Of a stretch of DNA of 64,000 nucleotides, positions 25,919-35,939 are shown in pieces. The position numbers and the translations under genes are program-made. Origin of the DNA: Gallaecimonas mangrovi (GTDB taxonomy: Bacteria > Pseudomonadota > Gammaproteobacteria > Enterobacterales > Gallaecimonadaceae); contig NZ_CP031416.1 of the NCBI RefSeq assembly GCF_003367375.1, forward strand, positions 3,603,501 through 3,667,500, written 5' to 3'. Every line of letters begins with the position of its first letter. Position 1 is the stretch's first letter. The notes under the pieces are model-generated. The model searched no databases. It was not told the origin of the DNA and saw only the letters and a program-made list of their open reading frames with translations.

Positions 25919-28480
25919 ATGCAAGCTGTTAAAAATAAAAAAATCTACCGATCACTATTACTGATAGCCACCTGCTTAATTTCCGCTTGTCGCTTTGACC
26001 ACTATCAAGACTCAGACACCTCTGCTACCACCTCCTCCTACAATATTGGCGGCAGCGTCTCGGGTCTTAATGGCAATGTGGTTTTAGAAAACAACAACGG
26101 TGATGACTTAACCCTTGCCAGTAACGGCAGTTTTAGCTTTGCCACCGCCGTGACTGATGGCAGCAGCTATAACGTGACCGTTAAAACCCAACCCGATGGC
26201 CAAACCTGCAGTGTCAGCAGTGGCAGCGGCACCGTAAGCAGTGCCAATGTAACCTCGGTAGCGGTGAGCTGCGTGGCCAACACCACCAGTAGCAATACCT
26301 ATACCCTAGGCGGCAGCGTCTCGGGCCTTGATGGCAGCGTAGTGCTAGAAAACAACAGCGGTGATGACTTAACCCTTGCCAGTAACGGCAGCTTTAGCTT
26401 TGCCACCGCTATTACTGATGGCAGCAGCTATAGCGTGACCGTAAAAACCCAGCCCGATGGCCAAACCTGCAGCGTCAGCAGTGGCAGCGGCACCGTCAGC
26501 AGTGCCAATGTAACCTCGGTGGCGGTGAGCTGCACCACCAACACCTACAGCATCGGTGGCACTGTCTCGGGCTTGAGTGGCACCCTGATATTGCAAAATA
26601 ACAGCGGCGACGATCTCAGCCTGAACAGCGACGGCGACTTCAGCTTTGCCAGCGCCGTCGACGATGGCAGCAGCTATAGCGTCACGGTGCTGACCCAGCC
26701 TAGCGGCCAGTACTGCAGTGTCAGTAGCGGCAGCGGCACAGTTAGCAGCGCTGCGGTGACTTCGGTGGCCATCAGCTGCGCCTCTGCACCCGCAGCACCT
26801 TCGCCATCCCTGAGTTATGGCTTGAAAACCTTCGCCTTCAGTTGGACGGCGGTAACAGATGCCACTTATTACCAGCTATACGAGAACGCCGACGGCGCCT
26901 CCGGCTTCAGCCTGGTGGCAGATAACATCACCGCCACCAGCTATGACATCACTAATATCGTGCTTTATAACCGCATCAATGCCCAATATATGGTGGCGGC
27001 CTGTAATGCGGCCGGTTGCACCGATTCCAGCGCCATCAGTGTGTCCAACACCCTGGTAGAAGCCGTCGGCTATTTCAAAGCGTCTAATGCCGGTGCTTCA
27101 GATAATTTTGGTAAATCGGTGGCGTTGTCCCGGGATGGCAGCACTATGGTAGTTGGCGCCTATGAGGAATCCGGCGACGCCAGCAGCACCACCGCCAGCC
27201 CCAACGACAACGCCACCTATGCAGGTGCTGCCTATGTATTCGTTAAAGACAGCGACGGCAACTGGAGCCAAAGCGGGTATCTCAAGGCGTCCAATGCCGG
27301 CAGTGGTGACGAATTCGGGGTGTCGGTGGCAGTAAGCGACGATGGCGCCACCATCGCGGTGGGTGCCGACCTGGAAGACGGTGATGCCAGCAGCACCGTC
27401 GCCAACCCCAACGACAACGCCCTTAACAGTGGCGCTGCCTATGTGTTCAGCAAAGACAGTGATGGCAATTGGAGCCAAAGCGCTTATATCAAGGCCAGCA
27501 ATGCCGGCCAGGGTGATTATTTTGGGCTATCGCTGTCGCTATCCAGTGACGGCACCGAGCTGGCAGTAGGCGCCTATCTCGAATCGGGGGATGCCAGCAG
27601 CACTGCTGCCAGCCCCAACGATAACGCCAGCGACGCCGGCGCCGCCTATGTGTTTAGCCTCAGCGGCAGTAATTGGGTACAGGATGCCTACCTCAAGGCC
27701 AGCAATGCCGAAAGCAGCGATTATTTTGGCGCGGCGGTTTCGCTGTCTGCCGACGGCGCCACCCTGGCGGTAGGTGACTTTGCCGAAGACGGCGATGCCA
27801 GCAGCACTAGCACCAGCCCCAACAACAACGCCTCCTACGCTGGCGCCGTTTACATGTTCAGCAAGGCAAGCAGTAGCTGGAGCCAAACCGCCTACCTCAA
27901 AGCCAGCAACGCCCGCGCCAACAGCGATTTTGGCTATTCCGTTGCCCTTTCGGCCGACGGCACCACCCTGGCGGTGGGCACCATCGGCGAATACGGCGAC
28001 GCCAGCAGCACCATGGACAGCCCCAACACCAACGCCGCTGCCGCCGGCGCCGTTTATATTTTTAGCCAAAGCGGCAGCAGCTGGAGCCAGACCGGCTACC
28101 TCAAAGCCAGCAACACCGAGGCTGGCGATGAGCTGGGCTATGGCGTTGCCATCAGCAGTGACGGCACCACCGTCGCGGTATCGGCCCCTTATGAAGATGG
28201 CATCTCTACCGGCATCGATGGCAGCGACAATAACAGCGCGTTCTACGGCGGCGCCGCTTACCTCTTTAGCCTGAGCGACGGCAGCTGGAGCCAGCAGCAT
28301 TACATCAAAGCCAGTAACAGTCGCACTTATCTTTACTTCGGTCTAGCCATAGCCCTGGCCGATGACGGCACCCTGGCGGCAACCTCCTATGTTGAGAGCA
28401 ATAACGCCAGCGGCATCAGCTTTGGGGTTACCAGCAGCGATCAGAGCCTGAGCAGTTCGGGGGCGCTTTACCTTTACTAA
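25919..28480 (+). CDS. FG-GAP beta-propeller lipoprotein, paralogue 3 (three N-terminal modules)
   Basis: The 853-residue protein is the largest of the four paralogues. The lipobox is ISAC with Arg at +2. Three tandem copies of the 78-residue beta module are followed by the Fn3-like linker and seven FG-GAP-like units ending ALYLY. Five blades carry the GDASST loop. Each N-terminal module has two cysteines (QTCSVSSGSG or QYCSVSSGSG, and a terminal SC) suited to one disulfide. I chose the ATG at 25919, which sits eight bases after AGGA; the ATG at 25910 is in frame but has no proper spacing. The extra modules probably lift the propeller further from the membrane. Confidence 0.85.
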   Translation: MQAVKNKKIYRSLLLIATCLISACRFDHYQDSDTSATTSSYNIGGSVSGLNGNVVLENNNGDDLTLASNGSFSFATAVTDGSSYNVTVKTQPDGQTCSVSSGSGTVSSANVTSVAVSCVANTTSSNTYTLGGSVSGLDGSVVLENNSGDDLTLASNGSFSFATAITDGSSYSVTVKTQPDGQTCSVSSGSGTVSSANVTSVAVSCTTNTYSIGGTVSGLSGTLILQNNSGDDLSLNSDGDFSFASAVDDGSSYSVTVLTQPSGQYCSVSSGSGTVSSAAVTSVAISCASAPAAPSPSLSYGLKTFAFSWTAVTDATYYQLYENADGASGFSLVADNITATSYDITNIVLYNRINAQYMVAACNAAGCTDSSAISVSNTLVEAVGYFKASNAGASDNFGKSVALSRDGSTMVVGAYEESGDASSTTASPNDNATYAGAAYVFVKDSDGNWSQSGYLKASNAGSGDEFGVSVAVSDDGATIAVGADLEDGDASSTVANPNDNALNSGAAYVFSKDSDGNWSQSAYIKASNAGQGDYFGLSLSLSSDGTELAVGAYLESGDASSTAASPNDNASDAGAAYVFSLSGSNWVQDAYLKASNAESSDYFGAAVSLSADGATLAVGDFAEDGDASSTSTSPNNNASYAGAVYMFSKASSSWSQTAYLKASNARANSDFGYSVALSADGTTLAVGTIGEYGDASSTMDSPNTNAAAAGAVYIFSQSGSSWSQTGYLKASNTEAGDELGYGVAISSDGTTVAVSAPYEDGISTGIDGSDNNSAFYGGAAYLFSLSDGSWSQQHYIKASNSRTYLYFGLAIALADDGTLAATSYVESNNASGISFGVTSSDQSLSSSGALYLY
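26039..26779 (+). repeat. Triplicated 234-bp module in paralogue 3
   Basis: Copies lie at 26039-26272, 26300-26533 and 26546-26779. Each is exactly 234 bases (78 codons) with no indels. Copies 1 and 2 are nearly identical at the DNA level; copy 3 is more diverged. Spacers are 27 and 12 bases, so the reading frame is kept. Single related copies exist in the three sister genes. Confidence 0.9.
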
Positions 28481-28506
28481 AGGCTCCGGCGATTTTTGAT
28501 GAAAAA

Positions 28507-28538
28507 GACAAGGAGGCTAATGCCTCCTTGTCTCTTTT
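28507..28538 (+). terminator. Terminator of propeller paralogue 3
   Basis: Stem gacaaggagg/cctccttgtc with loop ctaatg is followed by a T-rich run. Confidence 0.85.
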
Positions 28539-28733
28539 TAGCTTCCGTCGCTCTTACCCAGTTAATGATTGCTAGCTATTGCAAACGCCAAATTCAACTA
28601 AAAAGGTATACTGAAATGTAAATAAAATCACATTGCCAATTAATACCAATAAAAGTTAATAGCGTTAACATTTAATTTGTGACAGCCTTGCTGCCTATTT
28701 TATTCTTTAACTGAAAAATCAAGTAAGAACGCT

Positions 28734-30551
28734 ATGTTGGCTAGAGCTCGCGGTTGGCTGTTGCGCGCTAGTGTATTGGCCGTTGTGTGCTTGCTCGCAG
28801 CTTGCGGCGGCGGTTCAGGAGATGACAGCAGTGATAGTAGCGCCAGCGACAGCACTGGCTCCGGAGGCACAACCACCACCTATACCATCGGTGGCACTGT
28901 CTCTGACCTCTCCGGCAGCTTGGTACTGCAAAACAACAGCGGGGACGACCTTACCGTAACCAGCAGCGGTAGCTTCAGCTTTGCCACCGCCATTGATGAT
29001 GGCAGCAGCTATAGCGTTACCATTAAAACCCAGCCCAGCGGCCAAACCTGCGCCGTTAGTAGCGGCAGCGGCACCGTTAGCAGTGCGGAGGTGACCTCAA
29101 TTAGCATCCATTGCCTGTCAGCGCCGGTGGCTTCTTTGAGTTACGGCTTAAAGACCTTCAAGTTCAGCTGGGCAGCGGTATCAAGTGCCAGCTATTACCA
29201 ACTTTATGAAAACGCCGACGGCGCTTCTGGCTTTAGCTTGATTGCCGACAATCTCACCACCACCAGCTACGACCTCACCGATGTAGTGCTTTATAACCGC
29301 ATCAATGCTGAATATATGGTGGCGGCCTGTAATGCTAATGGCTGCGCTGATTCCAGTGCCTTGACGGTATCAAGCACCTTAGTAGAAGCCGTAGGCCACT
29401 TTCGTGAATCCAGCCCGGCCGCCAATGACTATTTCGGGGTATCGGTTGCACTGTCGGGTGATGGCAAAACCATGGTCGTAGGTGCCTACGCCACTAACAG
29501 CTATAAAGGCTCGGCCACGGTGTTTGCCCAGGCCAGCGACGGCAGCTGGAGCGAGCAAGCTCAGCTACTGCCGACCACATCCAGCACCGGTTATGGCTTT
29601 GGCACTGCCTTGAGCGAAGATGGCAATGTGATGGTGATAGGTGGCTACGCCCGGGCTCACATTTATAACCGCAGCGGCGATACCTGGACATTAATAACCA
29701 CCCTACACCCCACCGGCATAACTAGCACCGATTACTTTGGCTGGAACCTGGGGCTGTCAGCAGACGGCACACACCTGGCGGTAAGCGCCTCCGGGGCCAA
29801 AACCGTCTATGTGTTCGGCGAATCCGGCGGCACCTGGAGCGAGCAAGTGCAGTTGACTAGCGACACCAGCGATTGGGGCTACGGCAAATCACTATCGATG
29901 TCCGATGATGGCAGCACCCTGGCCGTAGGTTGTCAGGGCGAGGACTTAGGTTACGTCTACCTCTATGACAACGATAGCGGCAGCTGGACCGAGCAAACCA
30001 AAATTCAGGCCAGCGGCCTTGATGCCAATGGCGGCTTTGGCTCCGGTGTCGCCCTCAATGGTGATGGCACCACCTTGGCCGTGGGCGCCACTTATCAAAA
30101 CGACTACGCAGGCAAGGCATACGTCTTCACCAAAAGCGGTAGCAGTTGGACCCAGGTGGCCGAACTTGCTGCCAGCAATGGCGAGTCGGATGACTACTTT
30201 GGCGAGCACCTCGATCTCACCAAAGACGGCACCACCTTGGCGGTTACAGCAACTTATGAGGCAGGCAACTCAACCGGCATCAACGGAGCTGACAACAACG
30301 ACCTGCCCGGCGCCACCAATAATGAGACCGGCGGCGCGGCTTATATTTTTAAACAGGCCAGCGATGGCAGCTGGTCGCAAAAAGCCTATATCAAAGGCAC
30401 CAATGCTGCCTATTACCAGCGCGCCATTTCGCTAGCCTATGATGGCACCTTAGCAGTAGGTGCGCTGCTGGACGAAAGTGACGCCACCGGCATCAGTTTT
30501 GGCCCGGGTAACGACGCCAGCAGTGCTTACGGCGCCGCTTATCTTTACTAA
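28734..30551 (+). CDS. FG-GAP beta-propeller lipoprotein, paralogue 4
   Basis: The 605-residue protein has lipobox LAAC (Cys24) with a Gly-rich +2 to +5 and an Asp/Ser linker. One N-terminal module (TIGGTVSDLSG ... QTCAVSSGSG ... ISIHC), the Fn3-like linker and seven FG-GAP-like units follow, ending AAYLY. Most blades are shorter than in paralogues 2 and 3 because the GDASST loop is absent; only blade 6 keeps a long Asn-rich loop. It is therefore the most diverged propeller. The A+T-rich upstream region holds the palindrome GTTAA-tagcg-TTAAC at 28655-28669. The ribosome site is weak. Confidence 0.83.
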   Translation: MLARARGWLLRASVLAVVCLLAACGGGSGDDSSDSSASDSTGSGGTTTTYTIGGTVSDLSGSLVLQNNSGDDLTVTSSGSFSFATAIDDGSSYSVTIKTQPSGQTCAVSSGSGTVSSAEVTSISIHCLSAPVASLSYGLKTFKFSWAAVSSASYYQLYENADGASGFSLIADNLTTTSYDLTDVVLYNRINAEYMVAACNANGCADSSALTVSSTLVEAVGHFRESSPAANDYFGVSVALSGDGKTMVVGAYATNSYKGSATVFAQASDGSWSEQAQLLPTTSSTGYGFGTALSEDGNVMVIGGYARAHIYNRSGDTWTLITTLHPTGITSTDYFGWNLGLSADGTHLAVSASGAKTVYVFGESGGTWSEQVQLTSDTSDWGYGKSLSMSDDGSTLAVGCQGEDLGYVYLYDNDSGSWTEQTKIQASGLDANGGFGSGVALNGDGTTLAVGATYQNDYAGKAYVFTKSGSSWTQVAELAASNGESDDYFGEHLDLTKDGTTLAVTATYEAGNSTGINGADNNDLPGATNNETGGAAYIFKQASDGSWSQKAYIKGTNAAYYQRAISLAYDGTLAVGALLDESDATGISFGPGNDASSAYGAAYLY

Positions 30552-30683
30552 ATCACTGTGTGGGCCTTGGGCCGAAGCCTTAGCGATGGGTGCTCACTGA
30601 GACAGTAATGGTTAGCGGTCAAAACGGAGATAACTCCGGCGCCGCGCACCTGCTCTGCGCTTCAACAATGTTGTGTTAAAAAC

Positions 30684-30714
30684 AAAAAAGGAGGCCTTTG
30701 CCTCCTTTTTTGTT
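30684..30714. terminator. Bidirectional terminator, paralogue 4/copper operon
   Basis: Stem aaaaaaggaggc/gcctcctttttt lies between the convergent units ending at 30551 and 30738. Confidence 0.85.
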
Positions 30715-30737
30715 TAGCTTTACCGCCACGTTGGGCG

Positions 30738-31088
30738 TTACTTTTTCACATTGGGCGGCAAGCGGTGGCAGCACCAGGGTTCGTGGGTGGCGTTGTCGCG
30801 AATGTTTTGGTCGACAAAGCGGTAGTAACCCAAACGCATGCCGGCCATCCCTTTATGTTTTACCTCAAGGCCATGGTTTTGAATTTCACTTTCCAAGGCG
30901 TCAAGGTTCACGGCGGTGGCATCATAGGCCAGGGTTAACCGGTTCCCCGCTAAGACAACACTGTTAACACCTGCCAATTGGTCAACGGCTTTGGCACAGT
31001 TCTCTGCCGCCGCAAGGTTGCCAGTAAGTATCAATTTACGGCGTACCAGATAGGCTTCTCGTACGCCAGGTCTGAGGGTTGTCATCAC
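30738..31088 (-). CDS. Degenerate HMA-fold protein of the copper operon
   Basis: The 116-residue protein has no signal peptide. The segment LILTGNLAAAENCAKAVDQLAGVNSVVL fits the heavy-metal-associated ferredoxin-like fold, but the first Cys of CxxC is Ala; only the second remains. A second run YDATAVNLDALESEIQNHGLEV completes the fold. The tail carries CCH (about residues 107-109). It is last in the copA-copB unit, seven bases after copB, with AGGAGG before its tandem ATGs. Copper binding or a protein-protein role are both possible; the family name is uncertain. Confidence 0.7.
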   Translation of the reverse strand: MMTTLRPGVREAYLVRRKLILTGNLAAAENCAKAVDQLAGVNSVVLAGNRLTLAYDATAVNLDALESEIQNHGLEVKHKGMAGMRLGYYRFVDQNIRDNATHEPWCCHRLPPNVKK

Positions 31089-31095
31089 TACCTCC

Positions 31096-31890
31096 TTAAA
31101 ACCAGAATCTCACTCCGGCCAGCCATTTGGTTTCGCCGGCATGGTCACCTTCGCTACGGGCAAGGTCGGCGGTGTTACCCAGTTTTCGCTGGTATTCAAA
31201 CCCCACATAAGGGGCGAACTGGCGGGTGATTTCATAACGCAAACGCAGGCCAAGGCTAGCATCACTTAAACCACTACCAATGCCTCTTGCCTGGTCACTT
31301 TTACCATATAAGTTCATCTCGGCTTTGGGCGTTAAAATCAGCCGATGAGTAATAAGCAAGTCGTACTCGGCCTCTACCCTGGCAGCGGTGCGGCCATTGT
31401 CACCCACATAAGCGGTGGCTTCCACATCGAGCCAATAAGGGGCTAAACCTTCCACACCCAATGCCAGCCATTGCCGGGCGGGGCCTTCGCCATTATCAGA
31501 ACGAACGCCAGCCTGAAGATTCCAAAAAGCGCTAATAGCATGATCCCACAGCAGTTCGGTGCGGGCATCTTCCAGTTGGCTGTTTTGGTATTCACCCTCA
31601 GCTTTCACCAATACCCGGTTAAAGGTACCGCCATACCAAGCCTGCATGTCGTAGGCACCAACACCGCCTTCCTGCCATTCAAATTCGTCAGCTAACAGGT
31701 GGCCAAAATTGTCTTCATCGGCCATGTGCAGCTGCCTTGGCCCTGGTAGTACATAAGGGCCGCTATCAAGGGTGTAACCATCGGAATAGGCGTTAGGGTC
31801 TCGAAGATGGTTGCTTTGAGTGTCTGGCGCCATATCAGCGCCATAAGCCAGCACCGGCAGTGCCAAAAGGCTAAGCAGTAATTGTCGCAT
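31096..31890 (-). CDS. copB: Copper resistance outer-membrane protein CopB
   Basis: The 264-residue protein has a signal peptide (ends LAYG) and a beta-barrel with alternating hydrophobic strands ending in a C-terminal Phe (GVRFWF), the outer-membrane assembly signal. DEFEWQEG and the barrel pattern match the C-terminal region of Pseudomonas/Xanthomonas CopB. The Met/His-rich repeat found at the N-terminus of many CopB proteins is nearly absent here, so this is a short form. Copper sequestration in the outer membrane is the family role. It follows copA by nine bases. Confidence 0.88.
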   Translation of the reverse strand: MRQLLLSLLALPVLAYGADMAPDTQSNHLRDPNAYSDGYTLDSGPYVLPGPRQLHMADEDNFGHLLADEFEWQEGGVGAYDMQAWYGGTFNRVLVKAEGEYQNSQLEDARTELLWDHAISAFWNLQAGVRSDNGEGPARQWLALGVEGLAPYWLDVEATAYVGDNGRTAARVEAEYDLLITHRLILTPKAEMNLYGKSDQARGIGSGLSDASLGLRLRYEITRQFAPYVGFEYQRKLGNTADLARSEGDHAGETKWLAGVRFWF

Positions 31891-31899
31891 TGGGCCTCC

Positions 31900-33720
31900 T
31901 TATGACACCAGAATTTCGCGGAACATACCGGCTTCCATATGGAACAGCAGGTGGCAATGCCAGGCCCAACGGCCGGGCGCATCGGCGTTAACCAAGTAAC
32001 TGACCCGCTGCGCAGGCTGTACCGGTACCGTGTGCTTGCGCACCACAAAATTGCCCTTGTCATCTTCCACTTCGCTCCACATGCCGTGCATATGCATGGG
32101 GTGGGTCATCATGGTGTCGTTTTGTAGCGTTACCCGCAGCCGTTCGCCAAGCCGAAAATGCACCGGCGTGGAGCTGCCAAATTCAACACCGTCAAAAGAC
32201 CAGCTGTAACGTTCCATATTGCCGGTAAGGTGCAGTTCAATTTCCCGGCTGGGCTGGCGTGGGTCTAAAGGCCCGCCGACGGTATGTAAGTCGGCCAGCG
32301 TTAATACCTTGCGGCCATTGCCGCGAAGGCCTACGCCTGGGTCATCAAGGTTGCTACGTGGATGATTTACCCGCATCGCCGTGGTGGGGCCAAATTCGGT
32401 TTTGGCGTGGTGCACGGTTGATGAGGGCACCGCCAACGGATTTTGCTGGTCGCCCATGGTATTGCCCTTTGCCATGTCACCCGCTTGCATGTCGCTGCGC
32501 TGCATGCCACGCATTTGGCCACTGCCCATCTGCTGCATTTTCATGCCGTTCATGTCGCCATGGTCCATCCCTTTCATGCCCGCCATATCTTGCATACCCA
32601 TGTCAGTCATGGTCATCCATTGGCGTTTATCCATTTTCGGAATGGCGGCTTGCAGCCCGGCTTTGACGGCCAGGGTGCCAGCGGCATAGCCGGTTCTGTC
32701 CATGGTTTGGGCAAAGAGGGTGTAGGCGTCTGCTGTTGGAGACACCAGCACGTCGTAGGTTTCACCGGGGCCAAAACGAAATTCATCAACGGTTACTGGC
32801 TCCACGTCCTGGCCGTCGGCTTGGATCACACTGAGTTTGAGGCCAGGAATACGCACGTCGTAGAAGGTATTGGAAGAGCCGTTGATAAGGCGCAGCCGGA
32901 CTTTTTCGCCAGGTTTAAAGAGCCCAGTCCAGTTAGCAGCCGGGGTGCGGCCATTCATTAAAAATGTCATCGAATGGCTACTTAAATCGGCCAAATCCAA
33001 AGGGCTCATGCGCATCTGCTGCCACATTTTGCGCTTGTCCATGGCTTTGCCCAGGCCGTAGCGGGATACATCTTTGAAAAAATCCACGGCAGTGGGGGCG
33101 ATAAAGTTGTCGTAGTCGCTCATTTCTTTGAGCTTGGAAAAAAGCGCCCAAGGATCGTCGTCGGTCCAATCGGATAAAAACACTAGGTGCTCACGGTCGG
33201 CGGGGTAGCGTTCCTGGCCGCGGGGCTTAACAATAATGGCGCCACTTAAGCCCAGCATTTCCTGAAAGCCGGTATGGGAGTGGTACCAATAGGTACCGCT
33301 TTGCTGCACCTTAAAGCGGTAGGTAAAGGTTTGCCCTGGTGCAATACCGCGGTAGCTTATTCCCGGCACGCCATCCATTTGGTAGGGCAAAATAAAGCCG
33401 TGCCAATGCACCGAAGTTGGCACCTCAAGGTGATTGGTGACGTGTAACGTTACTTCGTCCCCTTCTTGCCAGACCAAGGTAGGGCCAGGTAGTGAACCGT
33501 TCATGGTCAAGGCGGTACGTTCAGCGCCGGTAAAATTGACCTTTTGCTGGCCAATGTGCAGGTGAAATTCTTTGCCTTTTAACACCGGCGCAGCCGGGGC
33601 TTGCCCGGGTTTAGCGTTGGTTTTTGCCCTCACCAGTTGCGGTGCACTTAATAACACCCCACCGGCAACCAGCCCTTGTACAAAGCGCCGACGCGGCAAA
33701 TTCGGTAAATTAGATGACAT
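31900..33720 (-). CDS. copA: Periplasmic multicopper oxidase CopA
   Basis: The 606-residue protein has a twin-arginine signal ([13 protein letters not shown]), so it is exported folded. All four copper motifs are present: HWHG, HSHTG, HPMHMHG and, near the C-terminus, [12 protein letters not shown], giving one type-1 and a trinuclear type-2/3 centre. A methionine-rich insert ([17 protein letters not shown] and further) supplies extra Cu(I) sites. It is probably a cuprous oxidase that detoxifies copper in the periplasm. It is first in copA-copB-HMA and divergent from the two-component genes across a CusR-type box. Confidence 0.95.
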   Translation of the reverse strand: MSSNLPNLPRRRFVQGLVAGGVLLSAPQLVRAKTNAKPGQAPAAPVLKGKEFHLHIGQQKVNFTGAERTALTMNGSLPGPTLVWQEGDEVTLHVTNHLEVPTSVHWHGFILPYQMDGVPGISYRGIAPGQTFTYRFKVQQSGTYWYHSHTGFQEMLGLSGAIIVKPRGQERYPADREHLVFLSDWTDDDPWALFSKLKEMSDYDNFIAPTAVDFFKDVSRYGLGKAMDKRKMWQQMRMSPLDLADLSSHSMTFLMNGRTPAANWTGLFKPGEKVRLRLINGSSNTFYDVRIPGLKLSVIQADGQDVEPVTVDEFRFGPGETYDVLVSPTADAYTLFAQTMDRTGYAAGTLAVKAGLQAAIPKMDKRQWMTMTDMGMQDMAGMKGMDHGDMNGMKMQQMGSGQMRGMQRSDMQAGDMAKGNTMGDQQNPLAVPSSTVHHAKTEFGPTTAMRVNHPRSNLDDPGVGLRGNGRKVLTLADLHTVGGPLDPRQPSREIELHLTGNMERYSWSFDGVEFGSSTPVHFRLGERLRVTLQNDTMMTHPMHMHGMWSEVEDDKGNFVVRKHTVPVQPAQRVSYLVNADAPGRWAWHCHLLFHMEAGMFREILVS

Positions 33721-33790
33721 TCAAGGCCTCCGGCCAGAAACGAATGCCGTCAGCTTAAAGGCGGGGCACTTTCAGGGGCATGACCCCTTC

Positions 33791-33806
33791 ATTACAAAGT
33801 TGTCAT
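33791..33806. promoter_or_regulatory. CusR/CopR binding box
   Basis: ATTACAA-ag-TTGTCAT matches the CusR palindrome ATGACAA-nn-TTGTCAT with one mismatch. It lies between divergent copA (start 33720) and the response regulator (start 33875), so it can control both units in response to copper. Confidence 0.8.
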
Positions 33807-33874
33807 CTTCGAGTAATCTAGGCGCCAGCCGTTGCACGCTAAGCTGCACTCAAGGCGCTAACATCAGGAACGCC

Positions 33875-34558
33875 ATGCGACTACTGGTAGTAGAAGACGA
33901 ACACAAAACCGGTGATTACCTGCAAAAGGGCTTGCTAGAGGCTGGCTTTCAGGTGGCGCTGGCGCGTAATGGCCTGGATGGTCATCACTTGGCCATGACC
34001 GAGCAGTTCGACTTAATTTTGCTGGATGTCATGCTGCCAGACGTGGACGGCTGGCGTATTTTGTCGTCGTTAAAAGAGGCAGGCAAAACCACGCCGGTAC
34101 TGTTTTTAACCGCCCGCGACAGCGTCGAAGACAGGGTCAAAGGCCTGGAACTCGGCGCGGATGACTACCTGGTAAAACCCTTTGCCTTTGCCGAACTGCT
34201 GGCCCGGGTGCGTACTTTATTGCGCCGCGGCGCGGCAACATTGCACAGCGACACCTTGGTGGTGGGCGACTTGGAAATTGACATCCCCAAACGCCGGGCG
34301 CAACGGGCGGGCCAGCGCATCACCCTGACTAACAAAGAATTTTCCCTACTGGAACTGTTGATGCGCCGGCAAGGTGAAGTGCTACCGCGCTCGTTAATTG
34401 CCTCGCAGGTGTGGGACATGAATTTTGATTCCGACACCAACGTTATTGATGTGGCCATTCGCCGGCTTCGCAGCAAAATCGATGACGCTTTTACCCCCAA
34501 ACTCATCCAAACCGTTAGGGGTATGGGGTACAAGCTTGAGCTACCCGACCATGACTAA
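33875..34558 (+). CDS. Copper-responsive OmpR-type response regulator (CusR/CopR)
   Basis: The 227-residue protein has a receiver domain ([20 protein letters not shown], phospho-Asp in [39 protein letters not shown]) and a C-terminal winged helix ([44 protein letters not shown]). It is close to CusR/PcoR/CopR. The frame is open upstream, but the ATG at 33875 is the conserved start. The sensor kinase gene overlaps its end by eight bases. Confidence 0.93.
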   Translation: MRLLVVEDEHKTGDYLQKGLLEAGFQVALARNGLDGHHLAMTEQFDLILLDVMLPDVDGWRILSSLKEAGKTTPVLFLTARDSVEDRVKGLELGADDYLVKPFAFAELLARVRTLLRRGAATLHSDTLVVGDLEIDIPKRRAQRAGQRITLTNKEFSLLELLMRRQGEVLPRSLIASQVWDMNFDSDTNVIDVAIRRLRSKIDDAFTPKLIQTVRGMGYKLELPDHD

Positions 34559-35915
34559 GATGCCAGCGTCACTGGCACGGCGGGTCATGCTGTTGGTTGG
34601 GCTTACCATCGTGCTTTGCTTGCTGCTGTTGGGCTGGGTTATTCAAACCGCGATAGAGCAGCATTTTGCCGATATGGATAGCAATGAGCTGCAAAATGCC
34701 GCGCAGCCATTGTTGCAAGTTATTGAGCACCAGCCCCCAAATGCTGCCGACCTTGACCGCACCTTGCGCGGCCTTAAAGGCATTTCCTTTACGGTATTAA
34801 ACCAGCAAGGCCAGGCGCTTTATCGCACCCAAGGCCCGGACCTGCTTTTTTTAAAAGACGACGCCAAGCCCACCATTAGCCGCCAACATCTGCGCCGTTT
34901 CAGGCAGCAAGGCCATACCTACCGGGCCACGGCGTTAGCGATACCGGCCAGCGGCGCCCAGCAATACCGACTATTGATGGCGCTCAACATTGATATCCAC
35001 CAGCACTTTCTCAACCATTTTCATAAAACCCTTTGGGGCATTATGGCCGGGGCGGCCCTGGTGACCATTTTGGCCGCCTGGCTGGCAGTGCGCTGGGGGC
35101 ATGCGCCGCTCAGAGCACTTTCCAACACCATTCGCACCATCAATTCTGATCAGCTTTCTACCCGCCTAGATCCGCAGCAGGTGCCAAAAGAACTGCAAGA
35201 GCTGGTGGATGCCTTTAACGGTATGTTGAGTCGCCTTGAAGACCTGTTTGAAAGGTTAAGTAATTTTTCTGCCGACATTGCCCACGAGCTGCGCACACCC
35301 ATCACTAACCTCAGCACCCAAACCCAAGTGGCGCTTGGCCAGGCGCGCAGCGATACCGAGTACAAGGAAATTCTTTACTCCAACCTTGAAGAGTTTGAGC
35401 GGCTCGCCAAGATGGTGACCGACATGCTGTGGCTGGCGCAAACCGATAACGGCAAAGTAATACCGCACCGCCAGCCACTAAAGCTTCGCCAAGAGCTTGA
35501 AGAGTTATGTGATTACTTTGAATTGCTGGCCGAAGACTGCGGCGTAAAAATCGATATTGTCGGTGACATTAGCGATGTTAGCGGCGATAAACAGCTCATT
35601 CGGCGCGCTTTAAGCAACTACATCTCAAATGCGATTCGCCACACCGCCAGCGGCCAAACCATCACCCTGTCGCTAGAAGAAACGGCCAGCAAAGCCTGGG
35701 TGCATGTCACTAACCCCGGCATCACCATCGCCAAAGAGCACCTGGCCCACCTTTTCGAGCGCTTTTACCGGGTTGACCCGGCGCGCGGCCAGGGCGGCGT
35801 TGGCTTGGGGCTGGCCATTGTTAAATCCATCGCCCGTTTACACGGTGGTGACGTCGCGGTTAGCTCCTTTTCGCAACAAAACCGCTTTAGCCTTTGGCTG
35901 CCACGTAAGCACTAA
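34551..35915 (+). CDS. Heavy-metal sensor histidine kinase (CusS/CopS type)
   Basis: The 454-residue inner-membrane kinase has TM1 at about residues 12-36, a periplasmic sensor of roughly 125 residues, TM2 ([18 protein letters not shown]), HAMP, the phospho-His motif [16 protein letters not shown], the N box ([12 protein letters not shown]), and the G box ([16 protein letters not shown]). The start [11 protein letters not shown] at 34551 overlaps the regulator stop; an ATG at 34560 is an alternative. It should sense periplasmic copper or silver and phosphorylate the preceding regulator. Confidence 0.93.
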   Translation: MTKMPASLARRVMLLVGLTIVLCLLLLGWVIQTAIEQHFADMDSNELQNAAQPLLQVIEHQPPNAADLDRTLRGLKGISFTVLNQQGQALYRTQGPDLLFLKDDAKPTISRQHLRRFRQQGHTYRATALAIPASGAQQYRLLMALNIDIHQHFLNHFHKTLWGIMAGAALVTILAAWLAVRWGHAPLRALSNTIRTINSDQLSTRLDPQQVPKELQELVDAFNGMLSRLEDLFERLSNFSADIAHELRTPITNLSTQTQVALGQARSDTEYKEILYSNLEEFERLAKMVTDMLWLAQTDNGKVIPHRQPLKLRQELEELCDYFELLAEDCGVKIDIVGDISDVSGDKQLIRRALSNYISNAIRHTASGQTITLSLEETASKAWVHVTNPGITIAKEHLAHLFERFYRVDPARGQGGVGLGLAIVKSIARLHGGDVAVSSFSQQNRFSLWLPRKH

Positions 35916-35939
35916 GCAGCCAAGTGCCACGTCACAAAT

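Noticed and set aside
21617-30551. Dense short repeats suggesting a CRISPR array or a transposon-derived repeat block.
   Set aside because: Repeats are codon-phased parts of the FG-GAP proteins, with no fixed-length spacers and no cas or transposase genes.
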